Source of the DNA: Rufibacter latericius | Lineage (GTDB): Bacteria; Bacteroidota; Bacteroidia; Cytophagales; Hymenobacteraceae | DNA: 64,000 bases | Direction of reading: 5' to 3' | NCBI RefSeq assembly: GCF_003721515.1 | Contig: NZ_RJJD01000005.1 | Coordinates: 310,001 to 374,000 of the forward strand | In this document: piece after piece, positions 26,439 to 36,500 of the stretch | How the letters are laid out: every line of letters starts with the position of its first letter | Numbering within the stretch: the first letter of the stretch is position 1 | Made by a program: the position numbers and the translations under genes | The notes under the pieces: model-generated | The model's database searches: none | Told to the model about the DNA's origin: nothing | The model's input: the letters and a program-made list of their open reading frames with translations, nothing else

Positions 26439-26476
26439 CGTTTTCTGCCCAATTCTGTTAAAACAGGCAGAAAACG
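26439..26476 (-). terminator. Palindrome directly after the polyprenyl synthase stop
   Basis: Perfect 11-bp arms CGTTTTCTGCC (26439-26449) and GGCAGAAAACG (26466-26476). It starts one base after the stop codon of the polyprenyl synthase gene. Confidence 0.75.
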
Positions 26477-26477
26477 C

Positions 26478-27479
26478 TTAGCTGTCTCGTTCAATCAATT
26501 GAAGGGCCAGTTGCCGGAGTAGCTCTTTTTTGCTGTTCAGGGCGTTGACCTCATTCAGGTGGTGCAGGGCTTTCTGAAAGTAGTGGTTGATCTGGCTGTG
26601 GGTAGTGGCTTGGATGTCTAGCTCATCATAGATGGATTTAACGGCTTCTACTTTCTGCTTTTCCTGCCCGTTTTCTCCCTGGCCCTGCCACTTCTTCAAC
26701 TCTTTGCGCTGCGTGGCCGAGGAACGTTCCATGGCTTTCAGAAGCAAATAGGTCTTCTTATCAGAGACGATGTCGCCGCCTACGCGCTTCCCGAATTTGG
26801 CCTGATCACCATACACATCCAGCAGGTCATCGCGGAGCTGGAAGGCAATGCCCATGTTGATCCCGAACTCTTTCAGGTGCCGGGCGTCCTCAGCGGGAGC
26901 ATTGTTCAGCAGCGCCCCTAACTCCAGGCTGAAGCCCAGCAACACGGCCGTTTTCAGCCGGATCATGTTCAGGTATTCCTGAATCTGCACATCCTGCCGG
27001 GTCTCAAAGTTCATGTCCAGTTGCTGGCCTTCGCATACTTCGGCGGCGCAGGTACTGAATAGCTTGAGGGCCGTGGGTAGTTTTTGGGGCTCAATTCCTA
27101 AAAAGAATTCATATGCGCGCACTAGCATCACATCTCCGCTGAGAATGGCCGTGCTGGTATTCCATTTCTCGTGCACGGTGGCCTTGCCCCGGCGCAAGGG
27201 GGCGTTGTCCATGATGTCATCGTGCATGAGCGTGAAGTTGTGGAAAACCTCTACCCCAATGGCGGGCATGATGGCTTTCTCCACATCGTCATGGAAGAGG
27301 TAAGCGCCTAATACCGTGAGCAGCGGACGCACTCTTTTCCCTCCCAGTTCCATCATATACCGGATGGGGGCGTACAGCTCATCGGGGTTCTGCCCGTACT
27401 CAAGCGTGGACAGCGTCTGGTTTATACGTTCCGAGAATTGGGAGATATCCACAGGAATATTTTTTAAGCGAGTAGGCAA
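26478..27479 (-). CDS. Polyprenyl diphosphate synthase
   Basis: A 333-residue trans-isoprenyl diphosphate synthase that chains isopentenyl diphosphate units in the cytoplasm, most likely making the side chain of menaquinone or a related long-chain product. The first Asp-rich motif is DDIMD (about residue 93-97) and the second DDLLD (about 221-225); GGKRVRP and the KTYLLLKA segment are also in place. The residues before the first motif (FHNFTLMH) do not settle the chain length. A hairpin in the leader (27503-27560) separates it from rnr. Confidence 0.9.
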   Translation of the reverse strand: MPTRLKNIPVDISQFSERINQTLSTLEYGQNPDELYAPIRYMMELGGKRVRPLLTVLGAYLFHDDVEKAIMPAIGVEVFHNFTLMHDDIMDNAPLRRGKATVHEKWNTSTAILSGDVMLVRAYEFFLGIEPQKLPTALKLFSTCAAEVCEGQQLDMNFETRQDVQIQEYLNMIRLKTAVLLGFSLELGALLNNAPAEDARHLKEFGINMGIAFQLRDDLLDVYGDQAKFGKRVGGDIVSDKKTYLLLKAMERSSATQRKELKKWQGQGENGQEKQKVEAVKSIYDELDIQATTHSQINHYFQKALHHLNEVNALNSKKELLRQLALQLIERDS

Positions 27480-27502
27480 ATGTCCTTATACTTTAGTAGA
27501 TG

Positions 27503-27560
27503 AAAATGCGGTTTCCTTACTTACCGTCAAAGCTACAGTAAAATAAAGAAACCGCATTTT
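27503..27560 (-). terminator. Long-loop hairpin between rnr and the polyprenyl synthase gene
   Basis: AAAATGCGGTTTC (27503-27515) and GAAACCGCATTTT (27548-27560) are perfect 13-bp arms with a 32-base loop, ending 24 bases before the start codon of the polyprenyl synthase. It can act as a second terminator for rnr or as a leader structure of the next gene. Confidence 0.55.
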
Positions 27561-27582
27561 AGTTTTTATAGCTAGGTTTTAA

Positions 27583-27626
27583 AAGCGTTTACGGCCGCCT
27601 TTTGTGAAAAGAGGCCGTAAACGCTT
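27583..27626 (-). terminator. Palindrome after rnr
   Basis: Perfect 14-bp arms AAGCGTTTACGGCC and GGCCGTAAACGCTT around GCCTTTTGTGAAAAGA, 15 bases after the rnr stop. Family member. Confidence 0.8.
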
Positions 27627-27640
27627 CTCAGAAGAAGAAC

Positions 27641-29986
27641 TTACTTCTTCACCGTATCAATCAAAATCAAGTCAATGGTACGTTCCAGCACATTGGCGGC
27701 TTTCACCTCTACAATCACCTCATCGCCAAACGAGATCATCCGTTTGTTGTTCTGCCCGATGATGCGGTAGTTGGCGGCGTCCAGTTCATAGAAATCGTCC
27801 TGCAGGTCTGCCAGGCGAACCATGCCTTCGCATTTGTTCTCCTCAATTTCCACGTACATGCCCCAATCGGTCAAGCCCGAGACAATACCTTTGAACTGCT
27901 GCCCGATGAACCCGCTGATGTACTCCACCTGCTTGAATTTGATGGAAGCGCGTTCCGCATCGGCGGCACGTTTCTCCATGTCTGAGGAGTGCAGGCTGCG
28001 CTCTTCAAACTCTTCCTTCTCGGCGGTGAAGTCTTTTTGGGCATACCGGTCAATGAGACGGTGCGCCATCATGTCTGGGTACCTCCGGATAGGCGAGGTG
28101 AAGTGCGAGTAGTGCGCGAACGCCAACCCGAAGTGACCCTCGGCCTCGGTGCTGTATTTCGCCTTGGCCATGGTTCTGATGGCCAGGTTCTGTAGCACGC
28201 TCTGCTCGGGTTTGCCCTCGGTCTGGTCAGCCAGTTTATTCAGCTCTTTGGAGATATCACGGCCTTCCTCCAGGTCTACCTTGTACCCGAACTTGCGGGC
28301 AAACAGCGAGAAGTTCATGAGTTTCTCTGGGTCTGGCGCGCCGTGCGTACGGTACACCATGGTCAGCTTCTTGTCGCCTTTCTTGAGTTTGTACACGTGC
28401 TCGGCCACGTACTTGTTGGCTAGCAGCATGAACTCCTCAATGAGTTTGTGCGCGTCTTTGCGCTCTTTCACGTACAGGTGCAGCGGCTTGCCGTTCTCAT
28501 CCAGCTTGAATTTCACCTCAATGGTCTCAAAGTTCACGGCTCCGTTCTGGAAGCGTTTTTCTTTGAATTTCTTGGCCAGCTCATTCAGCTTCAGAATCTC
28601 CTGGTTAAAGTCGCCTTCGCCGGTTTCAATCACCTGCTGGGCTTCTTCATAAGAGAATCTGCGGTCTGAGTGGATGATGGTGCGACCAACCCAGTAATCC
28701 TGGACTTTGGCGTTTTCATCAATCTCAAACACCACCGAGAACGTGAGCTTGTCTTCATTGGGCCGCAAAGAGCACAGGCCATTTGACAAGCGCTCGGGCA
28801 ACATAGGAATGGTACGGTCTACCAGGTACACCGAGGTGGCGCGGCGGTAAGCTTCCTTCTCCAGTTTGCTGTTAGGCTGCACGTAGTGCGTCACGTCTGC
28901 GATGTGCACGCCAATCTCCCAGTTGCCGTTCTCCAATTGGCGCATGCTCAGGGCATCGTCAAAGTCCTTGGCATCTGCGGGGTCAATGGTAAACGTGGTC
29001 ACATCTCTGAAGTCACGGCGTTTGGCAATTTCCTCGCGGGTGATTTCCTCCGGAATGGCGTTGGCCTCTTTTTCCACGGATTCCGGGAATTCGAACGGTA
29101 AACCGAATTCGGCCATGATGGCGTGGATCTCAGCGTTGTGCTCTCCAGCCGGGCCGAACACCCGGATGATCTCACCCGTCGGGCTTTTCTGCGGATCTTC
29201 GGGCCACTCCGTGATCTTCACCAGTACTTTGTCTCCATGGTTGGCATCGGCCAGGCCACGCTCGCCTACGAAAACGTCGAAGTACATTTTCTTTTGATCG
29301 GGCACGATGAACCCGTAACCTTTGGACATCTCCAGACGACCTACGATCTCCTCGCGCTCGCGCTTGATGACTTCTACCACTTCACCCTCGGGCCGATCAT
29401 TGGGTCGGCGACCTTTGCGCATCTGTACGCGCACGGTATCGCCGTCCATGGCAAACCGAAGTCTTTCTACCGGTACCCTGATGTCTTGCTCGCTTTCTTC
29501 GCTTACCACATAGGCGTGGCGGGCGTTGGCCAAGTCTACCTTCCCGATGATGGTAGGGCCGCCCCTTCTGGAGACAGTCGCACCTCGGTCAGAGTCTCTG
29601 CGGCTACCGCGTTCCGGGCGGTCAAAGGTTCGCTCTGTGCTACCCCGGTACTCTGGGTTAAGGATATAGGAATCATCCGGCAGAAAAATCAACTCGCCGT
29701 TCTTACTCATTTTTTTCAGGAGACCAGACACTTCCTCGCGGCCTTCTTTGTCTGTAATGCCTAATCGGCGATGCAGCTGACGGTACGTGAAAACCTTCTT
29801 GGGCTCCTGCCCGAAAATATTTAACAACACTTCCCTTGACGCTTGGCCTGCGTTTTGGCCACGGCCGCTGCGTCTACCGGAAGTACTGTTTCTTTCGCCC
29901 CTTGGGGCGCCTTTGTCTTTTCTAGTATTACTAGACCGCGGGGCTGAATCTCTGCCGGCTCCCGGGCCTCTTCTTTTTCTTTCCAT
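27641..29986 (-). CDS. rnr: Ribonuclease R
   Basis: A 781-residue 3'-5' exoribonuclease for structured RNA. Order: a basic Arg/Gly-rich tail (1-48), a winged-helix domain (about 50-110, FTYRQLHRRLGI), cold-shock domains (about 135-270), the RNB catalytic domain with TIDPADAKDFDDALSM carrying the magnesium-binding Asp cluster, and a C-terminal S1 domain (about 690-775). It takes part in rRNA quality control and mRNA turnover and can act with tmRNA. The long Arg/Gly/Ser-rich tail at the N-terminus, rather than the lysine-rich C-terminal tail of E. coli RNase R, may supply extra RNA binding. Confidence 0.95.
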   Translation of the reverse strand: MERKRRGPGAGRDSAPRSSNTRKDKGAPRGERNSTSGRRSGRGQNAGQASREVLLNIFGQEPKKVFTYRQLHRRLGITDKEGREEVSGLLKKMSKNGELIFLPDDSYILNPEYRGSTERTFDRPERGSRRDSDRGATVSRRGGPTIIGKVDLANARHAYVVSEESEQDIRVPVERLRFAMDGDTVRVQMRKGRRPNDRPEGEVVEVIKREREEIVGRLEMSKGYGFIVPDQKKMYFDVFVGERGLADANHGDKVLVKITEWPEDPQKSPTGEIIRVFGPAGEHNAEIHAIMAEFGLPFEFPESVEKEANAIPEEITREEIAKRRDFRDVTTFTIDPADAKDFDDALSMRQLENGNWEIGVHIADVTHYVQPNSKLEKEAYRRATSVYLVDRTIPMLPERLSNGLCSLRPNEDKLTFSVVFEIDENAKVQDYWVGRTIIHSDRRFSYEEAQQVIETGEGDFNQEILKLNELAKKFKEKRFQNGAVNFETIEVKFKLDENGKPLHLYVKERKDAHKLIEEFMLLANKYVAEHVYKLKKGDKKLTMVYRTHGAPDPEKLMNFSLFARKFGYKVDLEEGRDISKELNKLADQTEGKPEQSVLQNLAIRTMAKAKYSTEAEGHFGLAFAHYSHFTSPIRRYPDMMAHRLIDRYAQKDFTAEKEEFEERSLHSSDMEKRAADAERASIKFKQVEYISGFIGQQFKGIVSGLTDWGMYVEIEENKCEGMVRLADLQDDFYELDAANYRIIGQNNKRMISFGDEVIVEVKAANVLERTIDLILIDTVKK

Positions 29987-30107
29987 TAATTCTTTTCAAT
30001 TAAGTAGGCCTATCCTCTGGGGCAGTACCTACGGAGCAGCCTTTTATAACCGCTTATTCTATTTCTTTCATGCTTCCTTGTACGTTAGAAAGCATTTGTC
30101 ATCTGCT

Positions 30108-30144
30108 GTTTTCGGTCTGATTTTAGGAAAACACGGGTAAAACG
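30108..30144 (-). repeat. Degenerate palindrome-family copy after the double-ABC gene
   Basis: GTTTTCGGTCTGATTTTAGG at the left, GGGTAAAACG at the right. It is 30 bases after the stop of the double-ABC gene, with a second small hairpin CGCTCTT/AAGAGC overlapping its edge. Confidence 0.5.
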
Positions 30145-30174
30145 CTCTTGAGGAAAGAGCACGTGCAAATATAT

Positions 30175-31998
30175 CTATTCGTCTATACTTGCTTTGTACG
30201 CTTTTCGTTTCCGTTGCGCAAGTAAAATATCTTCGAGCTCACCGGAAGGCACCGCCTGAAGCAGCGCCTTGGTATAGGGTTGTTGCGGAGAAGAGAAAAT
30301 TTGCTGCGCGGTTCCCTGTTCCACCACCTGGCCTTTGTCCATCACCAACAGGCGATCAGACATAAACCGGGCCACAGACAGATCATGGGTAATAAAGAGG
30401 AGCGTGAGGTTGAGTTCGCGCTTGAGACGGTTGAGCAGGTTCAGGATCTGGGCCTGCACGGATACGTCTAAAGACGAGACGATCTCGTCACAGATGATAC
30501 ACGTGGGTTCCAGCGCCAACGCTCTGGCAATGCAGATACGCTGTAGTTGGCCGCCGGAAAATTCATGGGGATAACGGTGAAAATGTTCAGGAAGAAGGTT
30601 AACGGTTTCTAGTAGTTCTATGGTTCGCTGCCTTCTCTCCTGCTGGTTATGTAACACCCGATGCACCTGCATGGGTTCCATGATAGACTCCCCAATATTC
30701 ATCATCGGGTTCAGCGAAGCCAAGGGATTCTGGAAGATCATTTGGAAATCTTTCCGGCTTCTCCTTAGTTCTTCCTCCGGTAAAACGGCCCAATCTTTCC
30801 TGTTGAAAACCACCTTTCCCGAGGTAGGCTCTATCAACCGCAACAAGGCACGCCCCAACGTAGTTTTCCCACAGCCGGATTCGCCCACAATGCCCAATGT
30901 CTCTCCGGGGAAAAGGTTAAAGGAAACACCGTTCACCGCTTTTAAACGCTCTTTTCTCTGCCAGGAGAACAGCCTTCCTCTGGTAAATTCCACGTGGATA
31001 TCTTGCACCTGTAGAATAGGTTGGTGAAAGGCTTTTCCGTTAGTAAAATCGCTGCTTTCTGAGACCAGATTCTTCTGTTTTTCCACGGCTTCCAAGCGGT
31101 TTTCGGTTTCAGGCTTGTTTTCCTGAAAACGGCTCTGAAACTCATTAGGTAAGAAGTCTGAGAGAGTAGGTAAAACGGTTTCCTGGGTCTTCAAAGTAGG
31201 ACGGCAGGCTAACAGGGCTTTGGTGTACGGATGCTGCGGGTTCCCGAAAATCTGCGTGACCGAACCTTCTTCCACCACCTCGCCCTGGTACATGACCAGA
31301 ATACGGTCTGCTATCTCTGCCACCACCCCCAAGTCATGGGAGATAAATAGCAGGGCCATCTCTTTCTTGAGTTGGAGTTCCTGCAATAATTGTAGAATCC
31401 CGGCTTGTACAGTCACGTCCAATGAAGTAGTAGGTTCATCGGCGATCATCAGAGAGGGCTCACAGGCCATGGCCATGGCAATCATGACCCGTTGCTTCTG
31501 CCCCCCGGAAAGTTCATGTGGGTAACTTCTGAAAATCCGTTCCGGCTCAGGGAGTTTTACCAGCCTTAAAAGCTCGATGGTACGCGCATAAGCCTCTTTT
31601 TTAGATATGGGAAGGTGGATCAGGAGGGCCTCTGCGACCTGTTTTCCACAGGAGATGACAGGGTTCAGAGAAGAGGCTGGATCCTGGAAAATGATGGAGA
31701 TTTCTTTCCCCCTTACCTGCTGCAGTTGCCGGGCAGAGAGCGATATCAAATCAACTGATCCTAATTGCGGGGAGTTCAACAAAGCTGATCCGGAGGTATG
31801 TACGCCCAAAGAGGGCAACAACTGCATCAATGACAAAGCGGTTACCGTCTTCCCCGATCCGGACTCCCCCACAATTGCTACGGCTTCGCCTTTTCTGACC
31901 TGAAAGGAAATGCCCTTAACTGCCGGTACGGTCTCTCCCGTTGCCTGGAAGGTGACGTTCAATTGGTTTACCTGAAGCAAGGGTGCAGTGGAGGACAT
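30175..31998 (-). CDS. Peptide/nickel ABC transporter, fused double ATPase (DppD-DppF type)
   Basis: A 607-residue fusion of the two ATPases of an oligopeptide importer, as in YejF and GsiA. Domain 1 (about 1-270) has Walker A GESGSGKT, signature LSGGQKQR and Walker [13 protein letters not shown]. Domain 2 (about 325-590) has [16 protein letters not shown] and [12 protein letters not shown], where Ile replaces the common Pro after DE. The linker between them (residues about 280-320) is Glu/Asn-rich, poorly conserved and overlaps a palindrome-family copy at 31106-31141. No permease or binding protein lies next to it, so those subunits must be encoded elsewhere. Confidence 0.92.
   Translation of the reverse strand: MSSTAPLLQVNQLNVTFQATGETVPAVKGISFQVRKGEAVAIVGESGSGKTVTALSLMQLLPSLGVHTSGSALLNSPQLGSVDLISLSARQLQQVRGKEISIIFQDPASSLNPVISCGKQVAEALLIHLPISKKEAYARTIELLRLVKLPEPERIFRSYPHELSGGQKQRVMIAMAMACEPSLMIADEPTTSLDVTVQAGILQLLQELQLKKEMALLFISHDLGVVAEIADRILVMYQGEVVEEGSVTQIFGNPQHPYTKALLACRPTLKTQETVLPTLSDFLPNEFQSRFQENKPETENRLEAVEKQKNLVSESSDFTNGKAFHQPILQVQDIHVEFTRGRLFSWQRKERLKAVNGVSFNLFPGETLGIVGESGCGKTTLGRALLRLIEPTSGKVVFNRKDWAVLPEEELRRSRKDFQMIFQNPLASLNPMMNIGESIMEPMQVHRVLHNQQERRQRTIELLETVNLLPEHFHRYPHEFSGGQLQRICIARALALEPTCIICDEIVSSLDVSVQAQILNLLNRLKRELNLTLLFITHDLSVARFMSDRLLVMDKGQVVEQGTAQQIFSSPQQPYTKALLQAVPSGELEDILLAQRKRKAYKASIDE
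31106..31141. repeat. Palindrome-family copy inside a coding sequence
   Basis: GTTTCAGGCTTGTTTTC and GAAAACGGCTCTGAAAC pair at 13 of 17 positions around CT. It lies in frame within the linker of the fused ABC ATPase, encoding about 12 residues of it. Confidence 0.7.
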
Positions 31999-32200
31999 GG
32001 GAAATCTAAGTTGTGGTACGCCTGATACCCTGTAAAAGAGCTATGTAGATGCACTTTGGTTATGTATGCGTATGGAGAGACGCTTTTTGGGTAATCTATA
32101 TAGGCAAAAAGTTATTTATCGGCACAACTTAAATAATTAAACCTAAGTATTCACAATACATTCAGCCCACATCCCCTTCTTTCGTACTTAAGGCCGTTAT

Positions 32201-32815
32201 ATGAAACACATAAACTATCCAGGCACCCTTTTGCTGAAATGCGTTTTAGCGGGGTTCTTTCTTCTTTTTCTAGCCCAGAACGCGTCTGCGCAGTATCGTT
32301 ATCCAAACCATTTCAGGACGGGCGTAAATTTTGCCTATATCCTGGACGGTGACAACAGCGGTGCCCTTTTCTCCCAGCAATATACCCGCGAACTCACCGA
32401 CCATTTTCATTTTACGGTTTCAGGGGAATACCTCAGTTCTTCCCGGTACGATAAACAGATACAGCTTTTCACTTCCAGAAAGGCCTTCGTGATGTTTGAT
32501 GCCTCCTTTTATTACGACCTGTATGAAACAGATAAGTACACTATAAAATTTGGAGCCGGACCAGCCGTGCGGAGACGCTCAGAACTAGATTTGGTAAGAG
32601 GGGGCACTGATGATGATGCGGTCACTACGCCAGGCAGAAGTGCAGATGAGGTTTTCGTACACATTCGGGAGAAAGACTTCGGAGGCAAGGCCGTCTTTGA
32701 AACAGACTTCTTTGACGACACCCGTCTGTTTTTCGGAATGCGGGCGGCAGGGTATTTCTATAACAAAGGCACTTCCATTTTCGCGATTGGCTTAAACATG
32801 GGCTATTCTTTTTAG
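32201..32815 (+). CDS. Small outer-membrane beta-barrel protein, unknown function
   Basis: A 204-residue exported protein. The signal peptide runs to about residue 31 (QNASAQ). The rest alternates polar and aromatic residues in strands of 9-11 residues (FRTGVNFAYIL, FHFTVSGEYL, FVMFDASFYYDLY, TIKFGAGPAV), ending GLNMGYSF with a terminal Phe as in outer-membrane barrels. About eight strands are predicted by eye. There is no recognised family. It stands alone upstream of a strong terminator. Confidence 0.78.
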   Translation: MKHINYPGTLLLKCVLAGFFLLFLAQNASAQYRYPNHFRTGVNFAYILDGDNSGALFSQQYTRELTDHFHFTVSGEYLSSSRYDKQIQLFTSRKAFVMFDASFYYDLYETDKYTIKFGAGPAVRRRSELDLVRGGTDDDAVTTPGRSADEVFVHIREKDFGGKAVFETDFFDDTRLFFGMRAAGYFYNKGTSIFAIGLNMGYSF

Positions 32816-32837
32816 GTCCTTTTCTCAAAATCACCCC

Positions 32838-32877
32838 ATAAAAAGAGGGCTGCCTATCTAGACAGCCCTCTTTTTAT
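32838..32877. terminator. Bidirectional terminator between the barrel gene and lspA
   Basis: Perfect 15-bp arms ATAAAAAGAGGGCTG and CAGCCCTCTTTTTAT. The right arm includes the stop codon of lspA (32874-32876). Confidence 0.9.
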
Positions 32878-33491
32878 GCCTCCACTATATTGATTTCGTG
32901 CTTTTCTTTGGCGGGAGGTTGGTTCAGGAACCGGTTCTGGTTGAAAATGATGATTAGAACGCCCAGGAAAATGGCGGCATCTGCCACGTTGAAGATGGGC
33001 CACAGAGACATTGCCGTCCCCCCGATGATGGGTACCCAATTGGGAACAATGCCTTCCCATATATCAATGTAGAACATGTCAATCACTTGGCCGTGCAGCC
33101 AGGGGGTGGACACTCCGTAAGGCGCATTATCCAGGAAAACCCCGTAAAAAATACTATCAATCAGGTTTCCGATAGCTCCACCTAGAATCAGGCCCACACA
33201 CCAGATCAACCCTTTATGATACCGGTTCTGCACCAGATAGTACACCAAATACCCAATAGCTACCATTGCCACCATCCGGAAGACGGTCAGGATGATTTTA
33301 CCGTAATCCGATCCTAGTTCCACGCCAAACGCCATGCCGGGGTTCAGGGTGTAATGCAGCTTAAACCAGTCCCCGAAAACAGGAATCTGGCCGGGCATGC
33401 CCATTTGCATGTTATTGTGCACCAGCATCTTCACGGCTTGGTCAATGACGATTACCACCAAGGCAACCAGATAGTATTTTGCGTACTTCAT
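32874..33491 (-). CDS. lspA: Lipoprotein signal peptidase II
   Basis: Cleaves the signal peptide of prolipoproteins at the lipid-modified cysteine in the inner membrane; it serves the many lipoproteins of this window. The 205-residue protein has four membrane segments. The catalytic aspartates are in GGAIGNLID and FNVADAAIF, separated by about 55 residues with a hydrophilic insert (TPWLHGQVIDMFYIDIWEGIVPNW) that is longer than in E. coli LspA (164 residues) and normal for Bacteroidota. It lies directly downstream of ileS (98 bp, with a terminator between), an arrangement shared with E. coli. Confidence 0.95.
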   Translation of the reverse strand: MKYAKYYLVALVVIVIDQAVKMLVHNNMQMGMPGQIPVFGDWFKLHYTLNPGMAFGVELGSDYGKIILTVFRMVAMVAIGYLVYYLVQNRYHKGLIWCVGLILGGAIGNLIDSIFYGVFLDNAPYGVSTPWLHGQVIDMFYIDIWEGIVPNWVPIIGGTAMSLWPIFNVADAAIFLGVLIIIFNQNRFLNQPPAKEKHEINIVEA

Positions 33492-33504
33492 GAGTATGGT
33501 TTTA

Positions 33505-33551
33505 CCTGCCGTTTCCGGCTTCTTTTCTGAAAATAGGCCAGAAACGGCAGG
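33505..33551 (-). terminator. Palindrome between ileS and lspA
   Basis: CCTGCCGTTTC and GAAACGGCAGG are perfect outer arms around a CTTCTTTTCTGAAAATAGG centre, 37 bases after the ileS stop. It may lower read-through into lspA. Confidence 0.7.
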
Positions 33552-33588
33552 CGTTCAATCTTCCTTTCAATTCCTGCTAAACTACGGC

Positions 33589-36500
33589 TTAACGGGCAAC
33601 TTCTAAGCGCACTGGCAAACTGAAGCCTTCCATGTCCAGCACGGCAGCTTCGGCGTCTGCCAGGCTTGGCACCACGGTCAGTTCCACCGCCTGTACTTCC
33701 TCGGAGATATAGCCTCCAAAAGCTTGAACGGCAGCGGCCACTTCTTCATTGCCATCCTGCAGGAACACTCTGATTTTATCCTGAACATCCAAGCCGCTGT
33801 CTTTGCGCAGGTTCTGCAGGCGGTTCACTAGTTCACGGGCCATGCCTTCCAGACGAAGTTCTTCCGTCACGGTGATATCCAGTGCTACGGTCAAGGCACC
33901 TTCCGAAGCTACTAACCAACCTGGAATGTCCTCACTCATGATCTCCACGTCTTCGCGGCTCAGCACGGTCGTGTCATCTTCCACCGGAATCTCGAAGAAA
34001 CCTTCGCGCTCCATCTTGGCGATGTCTTCCTGGCTCATCTGCTGAATCTGAGCAGCCACCAACTTCAGCTTCGGCCCGAACACCTGGCCCAGACGTTTGA
34101 AGTTAGGCTTGATTTTTTTCACCAGAATGCCGGTGGTATCTTCCAGGTACTCCAGGCTCTTCACGTTCACCTCAGAGAGAATCAGGTCTTCCACCGCTTG
34201 CAGCTGCATCTTCATCTTCTCATCCAGAATTGGAATCAGGATACGGCCCAGCGGCTGACGCACTTTAATCATGTGCTTCTTGCGCAGCGAGTGTACTAAT
34301 GAAGAAACACTTTGCGCCAGTTGCATGCGCTGCTCCAAGTCTACGTCAATCAGGTTCTCATGTACCTGCGGGAATGCCTCCAGGTGGATAGACTCAGCTT
34401 TGCTTCTTCCGCTCACCAGGTTCAGGTCCAGGAACAGACGGTCCATGTAGAATGGTGCAATTGGTGAAGCCAACTTAGCTACAGTCTCTAAACAAGTGTA
34501 CAGCGTTTGGTAAGCGGCCTGTTTGTCCTGGTTCAGCTCGCCTTTCCAGAAACGTTTGCGGTTGAGGCGCACATACCAGTTGCTCAGCTCATCGGCCACG
34601 AAGTCTTGGATGGCGCGGGCGGCTTTGGTTGGGTCGTAGTCGTCAAAGTAGCCGGCTACCTCTTTCACCAACGTGTTCAGGCGGGAGATAATCCAACGGT
34701 CACTTTCGGTACGCTGGGCTACGGGTACTTCTGCGCCTTCAAACGTGAAACCGTCCAGGTTAGCGTACAGCGCGAAGAACGAGTACGTGTTCTGCAGCGT
34801 ACCGAAGAAACGGCGCTGTACTTCGGTCACGCCGTCCAGGTTGAACTTGAGGTTATCCCAAGGTGGCGCGTTCACAATCATGTACCAGCGGGTGGCATCG
34901 GGACCAAAGCGGCCGATGGTCGCAAACGGGTCTACAGCGTTCCCGAGGCGCTTGCTCATCTTGTTTCCGTTCTTGTCCAGCACCAGGCCGTTCGCAATGA
35001 CGTTTTTGAACGCCACGCTGTCTTCCAGCATCACGGCCAGCGCGTGCAGGGTAAAGAACCAACCACGGGTCTGGTCCACGCCTTCGGCGATGAAGTCTGC
35101 CGGGAAGTTGGCGTCAAATTTATCTTTGTTCTCAAACGGGTAATGCCACTGCGCGTACGGCATCGCACCGGAGTCAAACCAAACGTCAATGAGGTCGGTC
35201 TCACGCTTCATCGGTTTGCCGCTTGGGCTCACCAAGATGATGTTGTCTACGTACGGACGGTGCAGGTCAAAGCCTTCGTAGTTGAAATCAGTGATGCCTA
35301 ATTCAGAACGAGGTTCCTCAGTTCCGGTTGGGCTCAAGGCAAACTCGCCGGCAAATTCCAGCAGGGTGTTGGCTTGGTGTTCCTCCGGAGTTCCGGTTGG
35401 TTTTTCGGTAGTCTTCTTGGCCAAGCGTAGCGGGTTCTCGGTCATTACCCCAGCCTTGATGCTGCGCTCTATTTCGCGGTCAAGCTCAGCCACTGAGCCG
35501 ATGCAGATTTCCTCATCACCTTCTTCGGTGCGCCAGATAGGCAGCGGGGTTCCCCAGTAGCGGGAGCGTGACAGGTTCCAGTCCACCAGGTTCTCCAACC
35601 AGTTCCCGAAACGGCCCGAGCCGGTGGACTCTGGTTTCCAGTTGATGGTTTTGTTCAGGTCAATCAACCGCTGCTTCACCGCGGTGGTTTTGATGAACCA
35701 GGCATCCAACGGATAATAGAGAATCGGTTTATCGGTGCGCCAGGAGTGCGGGTACGTGTGCTCGTACTTCTCAACCTTGAAAGCTTTGTTTTCTTCCTTC
35801 AGGATGATGGAGATGATGACATCCGTGGTTTTATAATCCGGATGGCTCTCATCTTCATTGGTGTAATTCTTTACATAGAAGTCATCGGGCCCAAGCGGTT
35901 TGTGGGTTTTGATGTTATACTTCGCAACGCCTTCCTGCAGCCTTACGCCTATTTCATCAATGAACTTTCCTCTCCGGTCAACGGTAGGGAGTTCATTACC
36001 CAATTCGTCTTTGATAGTGAGGGCTGGGATGCCATGTTGTTTGGCTACCCTAAAGTCGTCGGCCCCGAAGGTTGGGGACGTATGCACCACGCCGGTACCA
36101 TCTTCGGTGGTCACGAAATCTCCGGCCACCACCTGGAACGCTTTGTCTGCATCGTAGAATGGCTGCAGATACGGCATCAGTTGCTCGTACCGAAGTCCCA
36201 CCAGTTGCTTGCCGGTAAACTCCTGCACAATCTCAAACGGAATAGCCTTGTCTCCGGGTTTGTAGTCAGCGAGCTGCAGGTCTTTGTTCTTGTCTGAAAA
36301 ATACTTTCCAACCAGCGCTTTCGCCAGCACCACACTCACAGGTTGGTGGGTGTACGGGTTGAAGGTATTTATCTGCACATAGGTAATCTTGTCGCCAACG
36401 GCCAAAGAGGTGTTGGAAGGCAAGGTCCAGGGCGTGGTAGTCCAAGCCAGGATGTAGACACCATCGTTAGACCCTGAGAAAAGGAAATCAGATTTAGAAT

